From Eupeodes corollae (taxonomy: Eukaryota; Arthropoda; Insecta; Diptera; Syrphidae): 64,000 bases of DNA. Each line of letters starts with the position of its first letter. The first letter of the stretch is position 1. Of this stretch, positions 22,795-34,580 are shown in pieces. The notes below the pieces were generated by a model. That model worked only from the letters and a program-made list of their open reading frames with translations, ran no database searches and was not told where the DNA came from. The position numbers were made by a program, and so were the translations under genes. The DNA is taken from NCBI RefSeq assembly GCF_945859685.1, contig NC_079149.1:27811118-27875117 (forward strand), read 5' to 3'.

Positions 22795-22945
22795 TATGAT
22801 TTGATTTCGAAAGAGTTTGAGGTTTAGCAGTGCGAACTTGACTGTGGTCAAGAATGCTAAAACGAGGGTTAATATTGAGAAAACGTGGCCAAATTTGTTT
22901 GTCATCCCAATGTTATTTTTTATAGTCAATAGAATTGTATGTAAC
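22795..22945 (-). repeat. interspersed repeat Rep-B, copy 3, second part
   Basis: Matches 18472-18662 of copy 2, sharing GATTTGATTT, CGAGGGTTAATATT, TTTGTTTGTCAT and AGTCAATAGAATTGTATG. Together with 21155-21566 it forms one Rep-B copy split by Rep-A. Confidence 0.65.
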
Positions 22946-25750
22946 TGCTTAGGCTCAGTCTATAGTTTTTAAATTATTAAAGAAACTGAAATAGAGCTAC
23001 AAATTTTAAAAATTCAGAAAAAATTAAAAACAAATTTCAACTGCATCTTTTGTACGAACAATTTGTTTGAGTTTGTAAAAAATACGTTTGAATGTTCCCC
23101 AAAAACATGAATCTTCGAATTGTCATTTGAAAAAATTTATTTGTCTTCTAATCTTATTTCAAAATTTTAAAAAATGTTAAAACAACTATCCCAAAAATTA
23201 TTATCATTAAAATTTTAAATAGCAATTAAATGCTTATTTTTTGTACTTCCTTTTTTTAATTATAATTTTTGTTTCTATGTTAATAAAATCTTAATTAAAA
23301 TTTTCAACATGATATTTTACTCACTCGTTATTGGTGAATACTTTGTGGTTTTGTTATTCAATGGAATATACAATAACCATTCGTCATTTATCCTTTACTT
23401 CGATTGTATCTTGATTTATGTTCTTACGAACTAAAATAACACACCACATCTATGTATTGTATATCTTCTGTCTGTATGAAATATCTATTTGCAAAAACCC
23501 GACAAAAAATTAAAACAAAAATAAAAAAAAAAACAATAGAAGGATATAAATTTTAGTTGAATACCCAAAAAATCCTTATACCCAAATGTGTATTGTGTAT
23601 GTATGTTCTTTTCACTGTTATTATTGTTACCCTTAAACCAATATCATAAATGTTGGCAAATAAACAAAGGAATACAATTAAAATTCCCTTATGCAATTTC
23701 ACATTCGTTCGCATTCATTTCAGAAAAAAGGATCACGAAATCCCCACACCCACAATCTGCCAAAAAAAAAGAACTTCGATGGCCATTGATTCTTTGTTAC
23801 TGGGGGATAACACCCTCAACATGTTTTTATTTACTCGTTTAACTATATCTCTGTATGGGATGTGTTTTTGTATCTCGGGGTTTTCAAACGTATGTATAGG
23901 GTTTAACTGCGTTTTACTTTTGTTTTAAGCGAGTATATTTTGTGTCCTGCCATAGTACAATGTGCTTCATTAATTCATGTTTCTTCTTTTTTTGGGTTGG
24001 GGGAAGAGAGTTGGATGTTCACTATGTGACTAAAGTCAGTAGAAACAGTAAAGTAAAATAAAAGGGTACCACGTAGAGGTAAAGGATACCCATTTAATAA
24101 ATAATTTTCATACCCGCCAGATGAGTGTTTCAGTTTCAGAGTGAATGGAATGTGAGGGTAGAAGGATTATTATTTGTGGGTCCCAGGTGAGTAGAGGACA
24201 CAATCGTGTGGCAGCATTTTTAAAACACTTTTAGTTGTTTTTTTGTTTTATAGAGTTTCGCGTTCTTTTCGAATTTAACGTCTTTTGTATACACTTCGAG
24301 CTTTTTGATTGATATCACTTCGTTTTTCTTTTTATTGTTGAAGTAACTTTGTTGTAACATCAGAAGTAATAAGAAGCTGTGAAGGTGCACACACGCTTTG
24401 GCGCTTACAACGAATGAGCCAAGTTATAACTTAAAGTACTTCAAAAACTATGAAATCAAAAATTCAAGTTTAACCTGAAAAAAATTGTTCGTATTTTCGG
24501 TAGAACTTTTTGTATAAATTGTATTTTTCCAAAAAAACTTACCAAAAAAACTTTTTTTTGTCAAAATAATTGAATCAATAATCAATTTTTATTAATTTGA
24601 ATTAGATTTTTGTTTTTTAACATTAATTATCTATGAAAATGTTACTAGATATGAAAAACGTGATTCTCCGAAGTATGTATTAAATTATTCTGAAGGAAAT
24701 ATCGTTTAATGTTCGTAAATTATTCGAACTAATTTGTCAGTCAGATATTTTTTATGTCAACCAAATTCTTAAATTGTTTTTACACATTTTTTAAATGAAA
24801 CAACAGCCCAATGCAATTTATTGAATGTTGTTTTTTTAATATTAAGGCCTGTAAAAAATGTATTCTTAATTCATATCCCTGCTCGTTTTTGAATAATGGC
24901 CAATGGAAAAAGGTATCCTTCTTGTTAGGACGTTCACAAATCAATATCCCTAAAAAAACATAGGTTATCATCTAAGAACTTTGAAACTCCGAAAAATGCC
25001 AAAATTTGGAATCTAATGAAATGCTAAACATTTAACTTAAATAAATTAAAACTAAAATCTGCAAATGTATTGCTCTCACACTTTAATTGAAATATTTTGT
25101 TATCCTTCAACTCAATTGAAACATTGTAAAATCAACCCCCACCGTTGCACTTCTTAGATATTAATTTTTAAATTCCATTGATTTACAAATTGCAAAATGC
25201 ACACACTTAAACCATACACATTGTTATTAGGTACAGTAAGACCCTCTTAAGAGTGTTATGTTAAAATTTTAATTAAAGATAACAAATATTTCTCAATTGA
25301 AGAATCGAGAGAGAGAGAGAAGTGAAAGTCAAGTTTTTCAAGTACTCTAGTTTATTTATTTTAAAATTTTGAATCTTGAGTAATAAAAATTAATATTAAC
25401 ACTTAAAAAAAATAATTAAACAAATTTTAAGTTAAACTTCGGCCGCAAAAAGTGGAACCCTAATTATAGAGTCACCCAAAAGATACGATTTAATTAATTC
25501 TTGAACTTAACACAAAAGGTAGCCATATTTTGTGTGTGTGTCTAACTTTATGCAATCAAAGAGAAAGTTGGGGAAATATCTCCATCTAAGTCCCCATCAA
25601 GCAAAAAATCTAAACTGCTTAAACACTTTTTACTGCATAATAAAACCAACTTGCAAGCGAATGACTAAAAATCCATTGTCGATGGTTGCCTGGTTGAAAA
25701 TCTAAAACATATTGGTACTTAGTACGACATATTTGCCATCTCCGCTGAAA
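22946..25750. other. non-coding DNA
   Basis: AT-rich with no supportable gene. A GAGAGAGAGAGAGA tract lies near 25308-25322. Confidence 0.5.
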
Positions 25751-25791
25751 TACATCTGTTCCGGTCCCAAAAAAAGCAGCTTACGGGACGT

Positions 25792-26253
25792 TTGGCCGTT
25801 GTTGAGAACTATTGCGAAGCACTCGAGAGACAACTGGAAATTCTAAACGAAAAATCTAACGAAAATACTGTTGTATTGCATTTGCCGCCAAACGGAAAAA
25901 CAGACAAGGATTATCTAGCAAAACAAACTTGTCTCAGCCTTTTCGAGCTATATGCGAATGCAGAACTATCTTATGAAAAAACGCAAAAGTTTGTAAATCG
26001 ACACAACAACAAAACCACCATGGTGCTAAATTTCAATGACAAGATCACCGCGAAGAAAATTGTAGAATCTGCACCGAAGCTTAAAGTTACTGGCGTTGTG
26101 GTACATCGTGAACAATCTTTTCGTTACCGGAAAAAAAGGAGAGCACTTTTCAATTTGAAAACAAAACTTTTGGAAAGGAATCCGAATGTAAAAATTCTAC
26201 TCAGAGGATCGAAATTAAAAATAGCACATTATTCGTTTTCCCATGATTCGTAA
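25792..26253 (+). pseudogene. LINE ORF1-like protein fragment
   Basis: A 153-codon frame, rich in lysine and asparagine, with a C-terminal basic block (RYRKKRRALFNLKTKLLE, NVKILLRGSKLKI). The block resembles the C-terminal nucleic-acid-binding region of ORF1 proteins in some insect LINEs, and of related FP-C-type domains. A coiled-coil-like N-terminus (VENYCEALERQLEILNEK) fits an ORF1 trimerisation segment. The identification rests on this layout and on the endonuclease fragment directly downstream; the family is inferred. It probably lacks the natural start. Confidence 0.5.
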
Positions 26254-26304
26254 CGGTCTTTAGATGAATGTACAAATTTAAATGAAAAATGAGTTTTTTT
26301 TATC

Positions 26305-26511
26305 TTGAATAGGACCTCCATAAGTGATAGCGCTGGCAATTTAACGTTTATTTCCAATCAAGGTTGCTCTGTAATCGAAAACTGCTTAGTCAAAGGGGAT
26401 TGGCTTGACATTGTGAAAGATTTCGAGGTTTTTCTGGCTAATTATTCAACTCACCTCCCCATTTGTGTGTCGTGTGAGTTCAAAACCCAGGAAAGCAATA
26501 TCCGACTTTGA
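26305..26511 (+). pseudogene. LINE endonuclease C-terminal fragment
   Basis: About 68 codons ending an endonuclease/exonuclease/phosphatase fold: DSAGNLTFISNQGCSVIENCLVKGDW followed by STHLPICVSCEF. The H is the conserved histidine of the usual SDHLPI motif, here T-H. The catalytic N-terminal two thirds are absent, so it cannot cut DNA. Confidence 0.7.
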
Positions 26512-26804
26512 AAAGTAAATGGTTGCAACAAACAACGTTGGATTAGAAATAAAGCGGATGTTTATAAGAGAAATTTAAACCAGCATTCAATTAATATCAC
26601 AAATCAGGCAATGAAAACAATTGACGAAGCAACAGATTTGATATTGAGCACTATTAGAGAGTCAGGAGTTACCTATTCAAATAATAGAGGAAGCGTTTTT
26701 AAATCTAGTTGGTATGACGAGGAATGTAGGAGAAGTTGAGAAAAATCTTTCAAGTTTTTGAAACTTTTTAGGAAAACGAATAATTTGGCTTTCAAATCCT
26801 TGTA

Positions 26805-28059
26805 AACGGTGATTTTTTAAGAGCTTGAGAACTTTTAAAAAAAAAAACGCATAAAATTTGCAAAATCTCATCGATTCTTTATTTGAAACGTTAGATTGGT
26901 CCATGACATTTACTTTTTGAAGATAATTTCATTTAAATGTTGACCGCGGCTGCGTCTTAGGTGGTCCATTCGGAAAGTCCAATTTTGGGTAACTTTTTCG
27001 AGCATTTCGGCCGGAATAGCCCGAATTTCTTCGGAAATGTTGTCTTCCAAAGCTGGAATAGTTGCTGGCTTATTTGTGTAGACTTTAGACTTGACGTAGC
27101 CCCACAAAAAATAGTCTAAAGGCATCAAATCGCATGATCTTGGTGGCCAACTTACCGGTCCATTCCTTGAGATGAATTGTTCTCCGAAGTTTTCCCTCAA
27201 AATGGCCTTAGAATCGCGAGTTGTGTGGCATGTAGCGCCATCTTGTTGAAACCACATGTCAACCAAGATCAGTTCTTCCATTTTTTGGCAACAAAAAGTT
27301 TGTTAGCATTGAACGATAGCGATCGCCCTTCACCGTAACGTTGCGTCCAACAGCATCTTTGAAAAAATACGGTCCAATGATTCCACCAGCGTACAAACCA
27401 CACCAAACAGTGCATTTTTCGGGATGCAGTTCTTGAACGGCTTCTGGTTGCTCTTCACTCCAAATGCAGCAATTTTGCTTATTTACGTAGCCATTCAACC
27501 AGAAATGAGCCTCATCGCTGAACAAAATTTGTCGATAAAAAAGCGGATTTTCTGCCAACTTTTCTAGGGCCCATTCACTGAAAATTCGACGTTGTGGCAG
27601 ATCGTTCGGCTTCAGTTCTTGCACGAGCTGTATTTTATACGGTTTTACACCCCAATTGCTGCGAGCGGCGACGAATCGACATTTCACGGTCTTCAGCAAC
27701 ACTCTCAGAAACAGACGCAATATTCTCTTCTGTACGCACTGTACGCATTCGTGTGGTTGGTTTAATGCCCAATAAAGTAAACTGAGTGCGAAACTTGGTC
27801 ACAATCGCATTAATTGTTTGCTCACTTGGTCGATTATGTAGACCATAAATCGGACGAAAAGCGCGAAACACATTTCGAACCGAACACTGATTTTGGTAAT
27901 AAAATTCAATGATTTGCAAGCGTTGCTCGTTAGTAAGTCTATTCATGATGAAATGTCAAAGCATACTGAGCATCTTTCTCTTTGACACCATGTCTGAAAT
28001 CCCGCGTGATCTGTCAAATACTAATGCATGAAAATCCTAACCTCAAAAAAATCACCCTT
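26805..28059 (-). mobile_element. rosa-type (DD41D) mariner, copy 2, inactivated
   Basis: A 1255-base element with the same ends as copy 1 (AACGGTGATTTTTT at left, AATCACCCTT at right) and TA on both sides (26803-26804, 28060-28061). It is very similar to copy 1 throughout, so the family moved recently. Differences seen by eye are an extra T at about 27280-27285, loss of 6 bases near 27426, a 44-base deletion near 27650, and 21 bases near 27706-27726 that copy 1 lacks. Confidence 0.92.
26910..27946 (-). pseudogene. rosa-type mariner transposase, frameshifted copy
   Basis: Three overlapping frames together cover the whole protein: 27946-27635 (N-terminal helix-turn-helix and linker with EENIASVSESVAEDRE), 27720-27259 (second domain, first catalytic D in LFSDEAHFWLNGY), and 27281-26910 (second D in WFQQDGATCH, third D in LMPLDYFLWG). 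The 44-base deletion near 27650 removes part of the second helix-turn-helix and shifts the frame. An inserted T near 27283 shifts it again. The DD41D spacing is unchanged. Not functional. Confidence 0.9.
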
Positions 28060-28430
28060 TATTTGCAGTCAAATAAAGCATTTAAAAATCTATGCAGCCG
28101 TAAAAAACAACTTTTTCTCAACAACTCTACATTAAATCTTGTACCGAGCAGAGATCCTAGAGTGTTTTGGGCTAATGTGCGTATTTTAAGTGGGCGCAAT
28201 AAGTCCGCTGTTATTTGCATTAGTACCGATCAAATGGCATCGTATTTCGAAACACTTCTACTGGCGGATCCAAATCAAATATCTATAAGCTTTGTGTTAC
28301 CGATCATTCACATTGAAGACTTAGATGCTCCATTCTCCATGCATGAATACCTCCATCTAATACCCCCAATTATGCCATACACGTTGAGTCGGGACTACCA
28401 CCAATTTTTTTAAAGAATCTAAAAGCGAAT

Positions 28431-30255
28431 GCAGATTATATGATCAAAGTCAAAACCATTTTATTGAAAATCTGGTTTAATTATCCGATCTTTTCACTCA
28501 AGCTAGTTCTACTTGAAAATATTTAATTACACTCAAATTACCAATTGGGATGAACAAATTTTTTTGTAAAATTGATTTTTCTTTTAAGAGGGTTTTACTG
28601 TATTTTTTGCATAAATTGTGTTTTTAGAAAATTTAATATTTGATATTTGACCTCAATTAAGTGAAGTGTAATGTATTCGGACCGCAGCAGGCCAAATGAA
28701 TTTTGAAGTTAGGCAAAAGTTTTCAAATATAATTGTGCTGAAATATTTTTGCTATCAAAATCACTAACACATCCTGTGGTTATTTTATTTAAACTTTTTT
28801 TTACAAACAATAATCCGAAAATTGTAAAGAGATTAAATTCGGTTGAATATGCAGCATTAATTCTCTCTCTCGAGTTGAGAGATGGCTGTTAATATTGTAT
28901 CTTTCAGGACTTTTTCATTTTTTTGAAAATAATCCACTTGGTTCTGAAGTGAATTGCAATTGTATGCGTTTTAATATTCCAACCAACAAAAACAAAAACG
29001 AAGAGTTAAAAAATAGAAATTGAAACAATAACGTTGAAAAACGTCCATTGTTTTGTTGATTTATATTTTTCGATTGCTGAAACGATATCAATGTCGCAGG
29101 TGGTGGAGAGGGTGTTATAGAGTAAGAGATTAGTTTAATTCCCCCAGGAGTATGCACAGTGCACACATACTGCAAAAATACACATATAGTTGATAGTTTA
29201 AGAGAATAATTTTCTATGTTTTTTAGTAACATAAAAACTAAAAAATGAAAATTTCATAAAATTTATCGAAATTGAAATATTTTCTATTCAATAAAATTCA
29301 ATTGTTCTCGTTAGCGCATTAACAATAAATTATTATTATCCTATTGTTTTATGATGTGTAGTGTATGGGTCCTTTTTTGTATTGTTGTTGTTGTTTTTCC
29401 TTTTTTTATTTTATTTGGTGGCAATTAAATGGATATTTAAATGCAAATAGTGGAGACAAGTGGATTTATTTGAATTATATAGGTAAATAAATAAGTGTAT
29501 ACGTAAAACTATGTATTTAAAAATCTATAGTAGTTTGAGTATTTTGAAAATTGATTGCAATTCAGGGATTTAGAATTTATTTATATGAAATTAAGGGATT
29601 TAGACTGGATGCAATAAATTTATGCAGGATTATGAGAACACTTAATAAATTTTATTGACACTGATGTGAATATTAAAAGTGTGAAACAAAAAAAAAAAAA
29701 CAATAGATTTCCCCAAAAGACTGAAGCTGTATATTTGCCCTCATAATTTATATTTATTAATAAGTTTTAAAATTAATCCAGATAATTTATTAATCTAGTG
29801 TAATATTTCATTTATCTAAAATGCCTTATTTGTTTGCCTCATGTGAAAAAGGATTTTCTATGTAGTTATAAAAGATAAATTATAAGAAATTTTAAAAGTT
29901 GCTTCTGCTTATTTCAAAAACGACTTATAATATTCTTAAAAGCGAAATGTAGATTGGACTATTTACAAAAAGAAAACTTAAAAATTCTGCGATTTAAAAA
30001 AAAAAATAAAAAGATGACAAGTCACTACAACTTGAACGTGATAACTTTGAACTTTCTAAAAGTTTGGCAAAATAAGTACAAATTTATAGTTCATGAATTA
30101 TCAAAAACAATTAGAAAAGTCTTTTATTAGTTCTGGGCACAGATGTCAAGGGCTTCGAAGAAACTATTGGAACACTTAACAGAATCAATCAAAAATGTCC
30201 AAATTTGACTCTGAGTTTGTTCTTACCGAAATATTTAAACAAATGTTTTCTTAAC
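28431..30255. other. non-coding DNA
   Basis: AT-rich, with poly-A and poly-T runs and GTTGTTGTTGTT near 29383. No family recognised. Short open frames on the minus strand near 28915-29232 have no motif. Confidence 0.5.
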
Positions 30256-31048
30256 GATATCTTAAAAAAAGCTGTTGTTAATACTTCCACAAAAATTGTT
30301 CTTCCAAAAGAAAAAGTTTACAAAAAAATTGCTATAATAAATTAAAAAATTTGTTTTGATTTCGAACTGAATAACATTTATAAAATAATAGCTTTTTAAC
30401 GAATATGAAAAGCTGAGAGTGCTATCGTCAGCGAAACAATGTATTGGATTAGAAGTAGCATACATGAGATCATTTATAAAAATGTTCATTTATTTTATTG
30501 GTTTCACACTTGAATCCGTCCAAATTTTAATGAACGGTTAGAAAAAAAAGAATTTGGAACCCAATGAAGAAGAGATTCGTCAATACCAAAAGAACGCATT
30601 TACGATAAAAGAGCAAGATGACAGACTTCATAAAATGCCTTTGAAATATCAAGTGCAATAATCTTACTTTCTCCAAAACGAAGCTAAGATTTGAGATCAC
30701 CTATGGACCTATTGCTACGAAAGCTGTATTGCCGGTCATTAAGAAGCTTCCGTTCCTCAAGATATTTATTAAGCTGATAGTTAACCAGCGTTTCCATAAC
30801 CTTGGAAAGATGGGACGTTACTTCTATTGGTTGATAATTTGTGACAGAAGAAGATTCTCCTTTTTTTGGGATTGGCTGAACAAATGCAGTTTTCCAACTA
30901 CTCAGAACGAGCCCATAAGAATAGGATAGATTGAAAAGCTTACCAAGTGGTTTTGCTAGCGTGGAAGAACACCTCTTCAGAATAATAGCGGGGATACCAT
31001 CTGGGCCCTCGAATTTATGCATGTTGAGATCTTTAAGAATTCTCGGCA

Positions 31049-31130
31049 CAGTTCGAGTACGAACAAATATTGGTACCATAGAATAATAACAGTTCGAGTA
31101 CGAACAAATATTGGTACCATAGAATAATTT
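31049..31130. repeat. tandem duplication, two units of 41 bases
   Basis: CAGTTCGAGTACGAACAAAT starts at 31049 and again at 31090; about 38 of 41 bases are the same. It lies in the LINE linker and shifts its frame. Confidence 0.85.
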
Positions 31131-31298
31131 ACACGTTCAACTGCGGGAGCCATGCCATTATCTGGTAAGGTGGAATTTTCGGCGAACTGCCTTGCGAATA
31201 AGTTGGCCATATTAACAGAGCTAACTAAAGGAGTTTCATTGACAACAAGCGTAGGAACCGAAGACTAAAAATCCTTTGGGACATTGCAGTATTTTTCC

Positions 31299-31940
31299 TC
31301 AATTTTTGGTCATGTACAAATTTAGCAAGCCTTCCTTTTTCTCCTTGATAACCTCTTTGCAGCTTTCAACCCTATTCGGGATAAAGATTTTCATTTCCAC
31401 ATAAATCATTCTAGAAATAATATCTGATTCTGCGTCGCTACCGAGATTAAAGATAAAGTTAAAGGTCCTGAAGAAATTATTGAGACCGTCCCATTTGGCT
31501 TTCTCGCACTGCCAAACGGTTCTCTTTGCAGATATGAAACTGTGGTCTGATGTTCCTAGAGGCGTCAATACACTGATTGTGTATATATCAGGGTTAAAAG
31601 TGAGGAACAAGTCAAGTGCATTTTCTACTCGGCCGTTTACGTCTGATATACGAGTAGGCTCATTGACAAGCTGAGTAACATAGTTAAACTCAGCAAAAAT
31701 ATCAGCACAAATTCCATCGGGTATTGTCTGGCCCGAATGGCAATACCCCGAAAAACTGTTAACATTGATATCACCCGTAATAACGATTTCATTGTTAGGA
31801 TACAGGCAGACAATTCTTTGTATGGAGTCAGACAGAACATCAAATTCCTGAGAAGTGGAAACTCTGTCCAGGTTTGGGCTCCGATAAAGAAAACAATAGT
31901 GAATGATGTGCTTATTCACGGGAAGTTTTAACCACATCAA
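31299..31940 (-). pseudogene. LINE endonuclease C-terminal half and linker
   Basis: 213 open codons. The block ITGDINVN carries the conserved D-x-N of the endonuclease fold and GTSDHSFIS carries the terminal S-D-H. The N-terminal catalytic glutamate region is absent, because the sequence is cut off at about 31950, where a plus-strand LINE end begins. The start codon is incidental. Confidence 0.75.
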
Positions 31941-31984
31941 ATTAAAAAGGGAGTTGGTACAATGACCGTATTTTGGTAAAACTT

Positions 31985-32465
31985 GATATGCAACATCATT
32001 CCTTATCTATATGTCGAGACCATAGCTGGTGCTCCTGCAACTTTCTTAAGCCTCTTGGACAGTATTAGATTAATTAGTGGTAGTAACATCATAGGATCAT
32101 TTACGTCGCTTGAACATCGTCGAACATTTTTTTGTCTCAACCTCTTTTACCGATATTTTATACCCCCCACCCCCTCAACAGCTCAACCGTAATACTGGCG
32201 CTTATAGGAATGCTCATCAATATACCCTCGAGCCCAACTTCGGTCGTGCTGTCAATTACAGAAATTCGTTCTTTAACTGTACTATGCCAATGTGGAATGC
32301 CTTACCACTCTGTCTGTCCCATCCATTGCAATATTTAGGAATTCATAATCAATGTGCACCGACACCTCCTTTCAACCTCTTTTTCTATTTCTTAGTGCTC
32401 ACACTGTGTCCTTACACAATAAGGGTAGTATCATCCCCTTGAGTGTACGCTTATTATAAAAAATT
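31985..32465 (+). mobile_element. LINE (Jockey-like family A) 3' end, plus strand
   Basis: Matches 3590-4080: IAGAPATFLSLLDSI, GSFTSLEHRRTFF, LEPNFGRAVNYRNSFF and MPMWNALP. The 3' UTR ends in AATAAGGGTAGT and GCTTATTATAAAAAA. It lies tail-out against the minus-strand element of the same family, so the two form an inverted pair. It shows what the uninterrupted 3' end of the copy at 4.1 kb looked like. Confidence 0.75.
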
Positions 32466-32689
32466 AATATGGCCTACTTGCGTTGCTTAGAACATTTTTT
32501 GCAGACTCTCTAAAATGAAAATTTGTAGCGGTAATTACAAAAATAACAAGGTCAATAAATAAGTAAATTCAGGCATTAAGCATTAACATAAAACTACCTA
32601 TTCATCAGGGCCAATCTTAAAGGATCGACTTCCGATTTTTCTTTCTTAATTTTGTATAATCACTTTGGGGGAAGTTTAAACTTTTAATA

Positions 32690-34580
32690 CTTTCCCATGT
32701 TTTTTAGACCATAAGCTCTGAGGCTTGGTTCTTCTTAATCACCGAACATGGTTTCTTATATTCAAGACGGACTCCATTTTAGAATTAGTATGACTTTGCA
32801 GTCTCTGGTTGTGCGATACAGCATATTTTTTAACAACTTCTGTAATTATTTCTATTTCTAAGTCACGATGTAGATCGGTATTTCTTATGTACCAAGATGC
32901 ATTAACTATTCCACGAAGGACTTTGTTTTGGAATTTTTGGATGATTTCGGTACTTGTTTTCTTTGTACAGCCCCATAATTGGATTCCATAGGTCCAAACA
33001 GGCTTTAGTACTTGATTATACAGCATTATTTTGTTTTGGATTGATAAATCAGAGTTGTTTCAAGTTCAGTTCTTCTCTTCTCTTTTCTTTTTGATGTGCT
33101 GTTTCCACTTTAGCTTTGCATTCAAAGTCATTCCAAGGTATTTGGCCGTATTGGCGTAAGGTACAGCTTGATTATTAATTAATATTGGAATATAGTTTAT
33201 CTTTTTATTTGTAAAATTTATATGTGAAGAAGCCATTTTTCGGCCCAAGCTCTCACTGTGTCGACGGCATTTTGAAGTTTTACTGCTGCCTTAGAGACAC
33301 ATTTGTCGGACACCAAAATTGTGTATCATCTGCAAAAGTAGCCATTACTGTGTGATTACCAACTGGAATATCCCTTGTGTACAGTAAATACAGGGTAGGA
33401 CCTAGGACACTTCCTTGTGGTACACCGGCTTCTATTTTCTTCAATTCCGAGTATTCTTGATCGTACCTAATCATAACAATCGGGCTGATATGCACGATTT
33501 AAGTATTTCCTGGGAAGATCCCTTTACATTTTGTACTCAAGTCCCTCATGCCACACCTTGTCAAAAGCTTGAGCAACATCTAAGAAAATAGCTGAACAAA
33601 CTTGTTTTTCTTCTAATGCTTTTTCTATTACATCTATGAACTTGGTCTATTGTGGAATGTTTATTTCTAAAGCCAAACTCATGGTTTAGGATTAACCTTC
33701 TTTCTTCTATGATTTTGCTAAGTCTCTTCAGAAGCAGTTTTTCATAAACTTTTGCCATAATTGGTATAAGCGATATTGGCCTGTAAGCCGTCCCTTCTGT
33801 TGTTGGCTTACCTTGCTTTGGTATGACAATTACTTCAGCAATTTTCCAATGGTGCGGGACATACCGGTGCTTAGGGCATGCATTTATTATATATTGGAGT
33901 TTTATGAAGGCTTTCAATGGCATTTCTTTCATAACCTGAGCAGTAATTACATAGATCGTAACCTGGTGATTTTTTATTTGATAGTTGATGTAAACACATA
34001 CTTTTTCACTTTCTCTATCTTATGAACAAACTGTAAGCTATTTTCAGCCGCGTTTAATGAGTATTACTCAAAAACATTCGCAAGATGTTCAGCGAAAAGG
34101 TTAGCTTTTTCTTTCGGGTTACCGATCCATTTCCCATCTTGATATTTCAAGGGCGAGTTTTGTAACTGCGGTCTTTTCAGGCGCTTGGCTGTTTTCCATA
34201 TCGAAAAATCGGTTGAAGCATCAGTCGTTAAATTCTTTAGGAATGAATTGAGTGAATCATTTTTGAATTTGTAAATTTGTTTTTTTAAGATTGTTGCTTA
34301 TACGGTTAAACGTTGTTTTATCATCTGGAAATCTAGTACTCGTATGTTGCCATTTTTCGAGCTCTTCTTTTTTCTATTATCAACTCTCTTATCTCTAAAG
34401 GGTATTTTATTTCATTTTGTCTTCTATTAGAAAATGTTGGAGTACTTTCTTCAGCGGCCTGTTGCACATCAGCAATAAATTGTTCCACTTAAATCTTAAA
34501 TTTATAAAACTTAAAAGCCTTTCTCTAAAATCATTCCATTTTGTTTTCTTATTTACAAGCTTTGGATTACCTTTTTCTAG
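32690..34580 (-). mobile_element. Jockey-clade LINE, RT region, degenerate
   Basis: Right to left: a linker near 34560-34100 (KWNDFRERLLSF, KNDSLNSFLKNLTTDAS, NSPLKYQDGKW); RT fingers near 33932-33650 (HHWKIAEVIVIPKQGKP, YRPISLIPIMAKVYEKLL, EFGFRNKHSTIDQVHR); palm at 33495-33280 (KKIEAGVPQGSVLGPTLY, MATFADDTQFW); then thumb and C-terminus (ANTAKYLGMTLNAKLKWKQH at 33248-33066, PVWTYGIQLWGCTKK at 33026-32739). The order and the VPQGSVLGP and FADDT motifs are those of Jockey-type RTs. It differs in sequence from family A. At least four frameshifts separate the blocks, and the catalytic FADD is preserved. Confidence 0.85.

Larger units (their letters stand above)
25760..28430 (+). mobile_element. 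LINE remnant (ORF1 plus endonuclease part), split by rosa copy 2
   Basis: In order: an ORF1-like frame (25792-26253); the end of an apurinic endonuclease domain at 26305-26511 (GCSVIENCLV, NYSTHLPICVS); a linker at 26520-26800; and, beyond the mariner, a continuation at 28062-28413 with FWANVR and YFETLL. The endonuclease core between ORF1 and 26305 is missing and no RT is left. Reading across the mariner's TA duplication, the frame continues without a break, so the mariner jumped into coding sequence. The LINE clade is not assigned. Both outer edges are approximate. Confidence 0.7.
30260..31950 (-). mobile_element. LINE (Jockey-like family A), endonuclease to RT core, minus strand
   Basis: Read right to left: the endonuclease C-terminal half (31940-31299) with IVITGDINVNSF and LGTSDHSFIS; a linker; RT fingers (31079-30684) with GPDGIPAIILKRCSS, PIPKKGESSSVTNYQPI and DRQYSFRSNRS; and the active-site block HCFADDSTLSFSY near 30440. 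Family membership follows from the VVNNT/VERV linker shared with 2980-3180. The sequence stops after the RT palm, so the C-terminal domain is missing here. Several frameshifts and a 41-base tandem duplication at 31049-31130 inactivate it. Confidence 0.8.
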
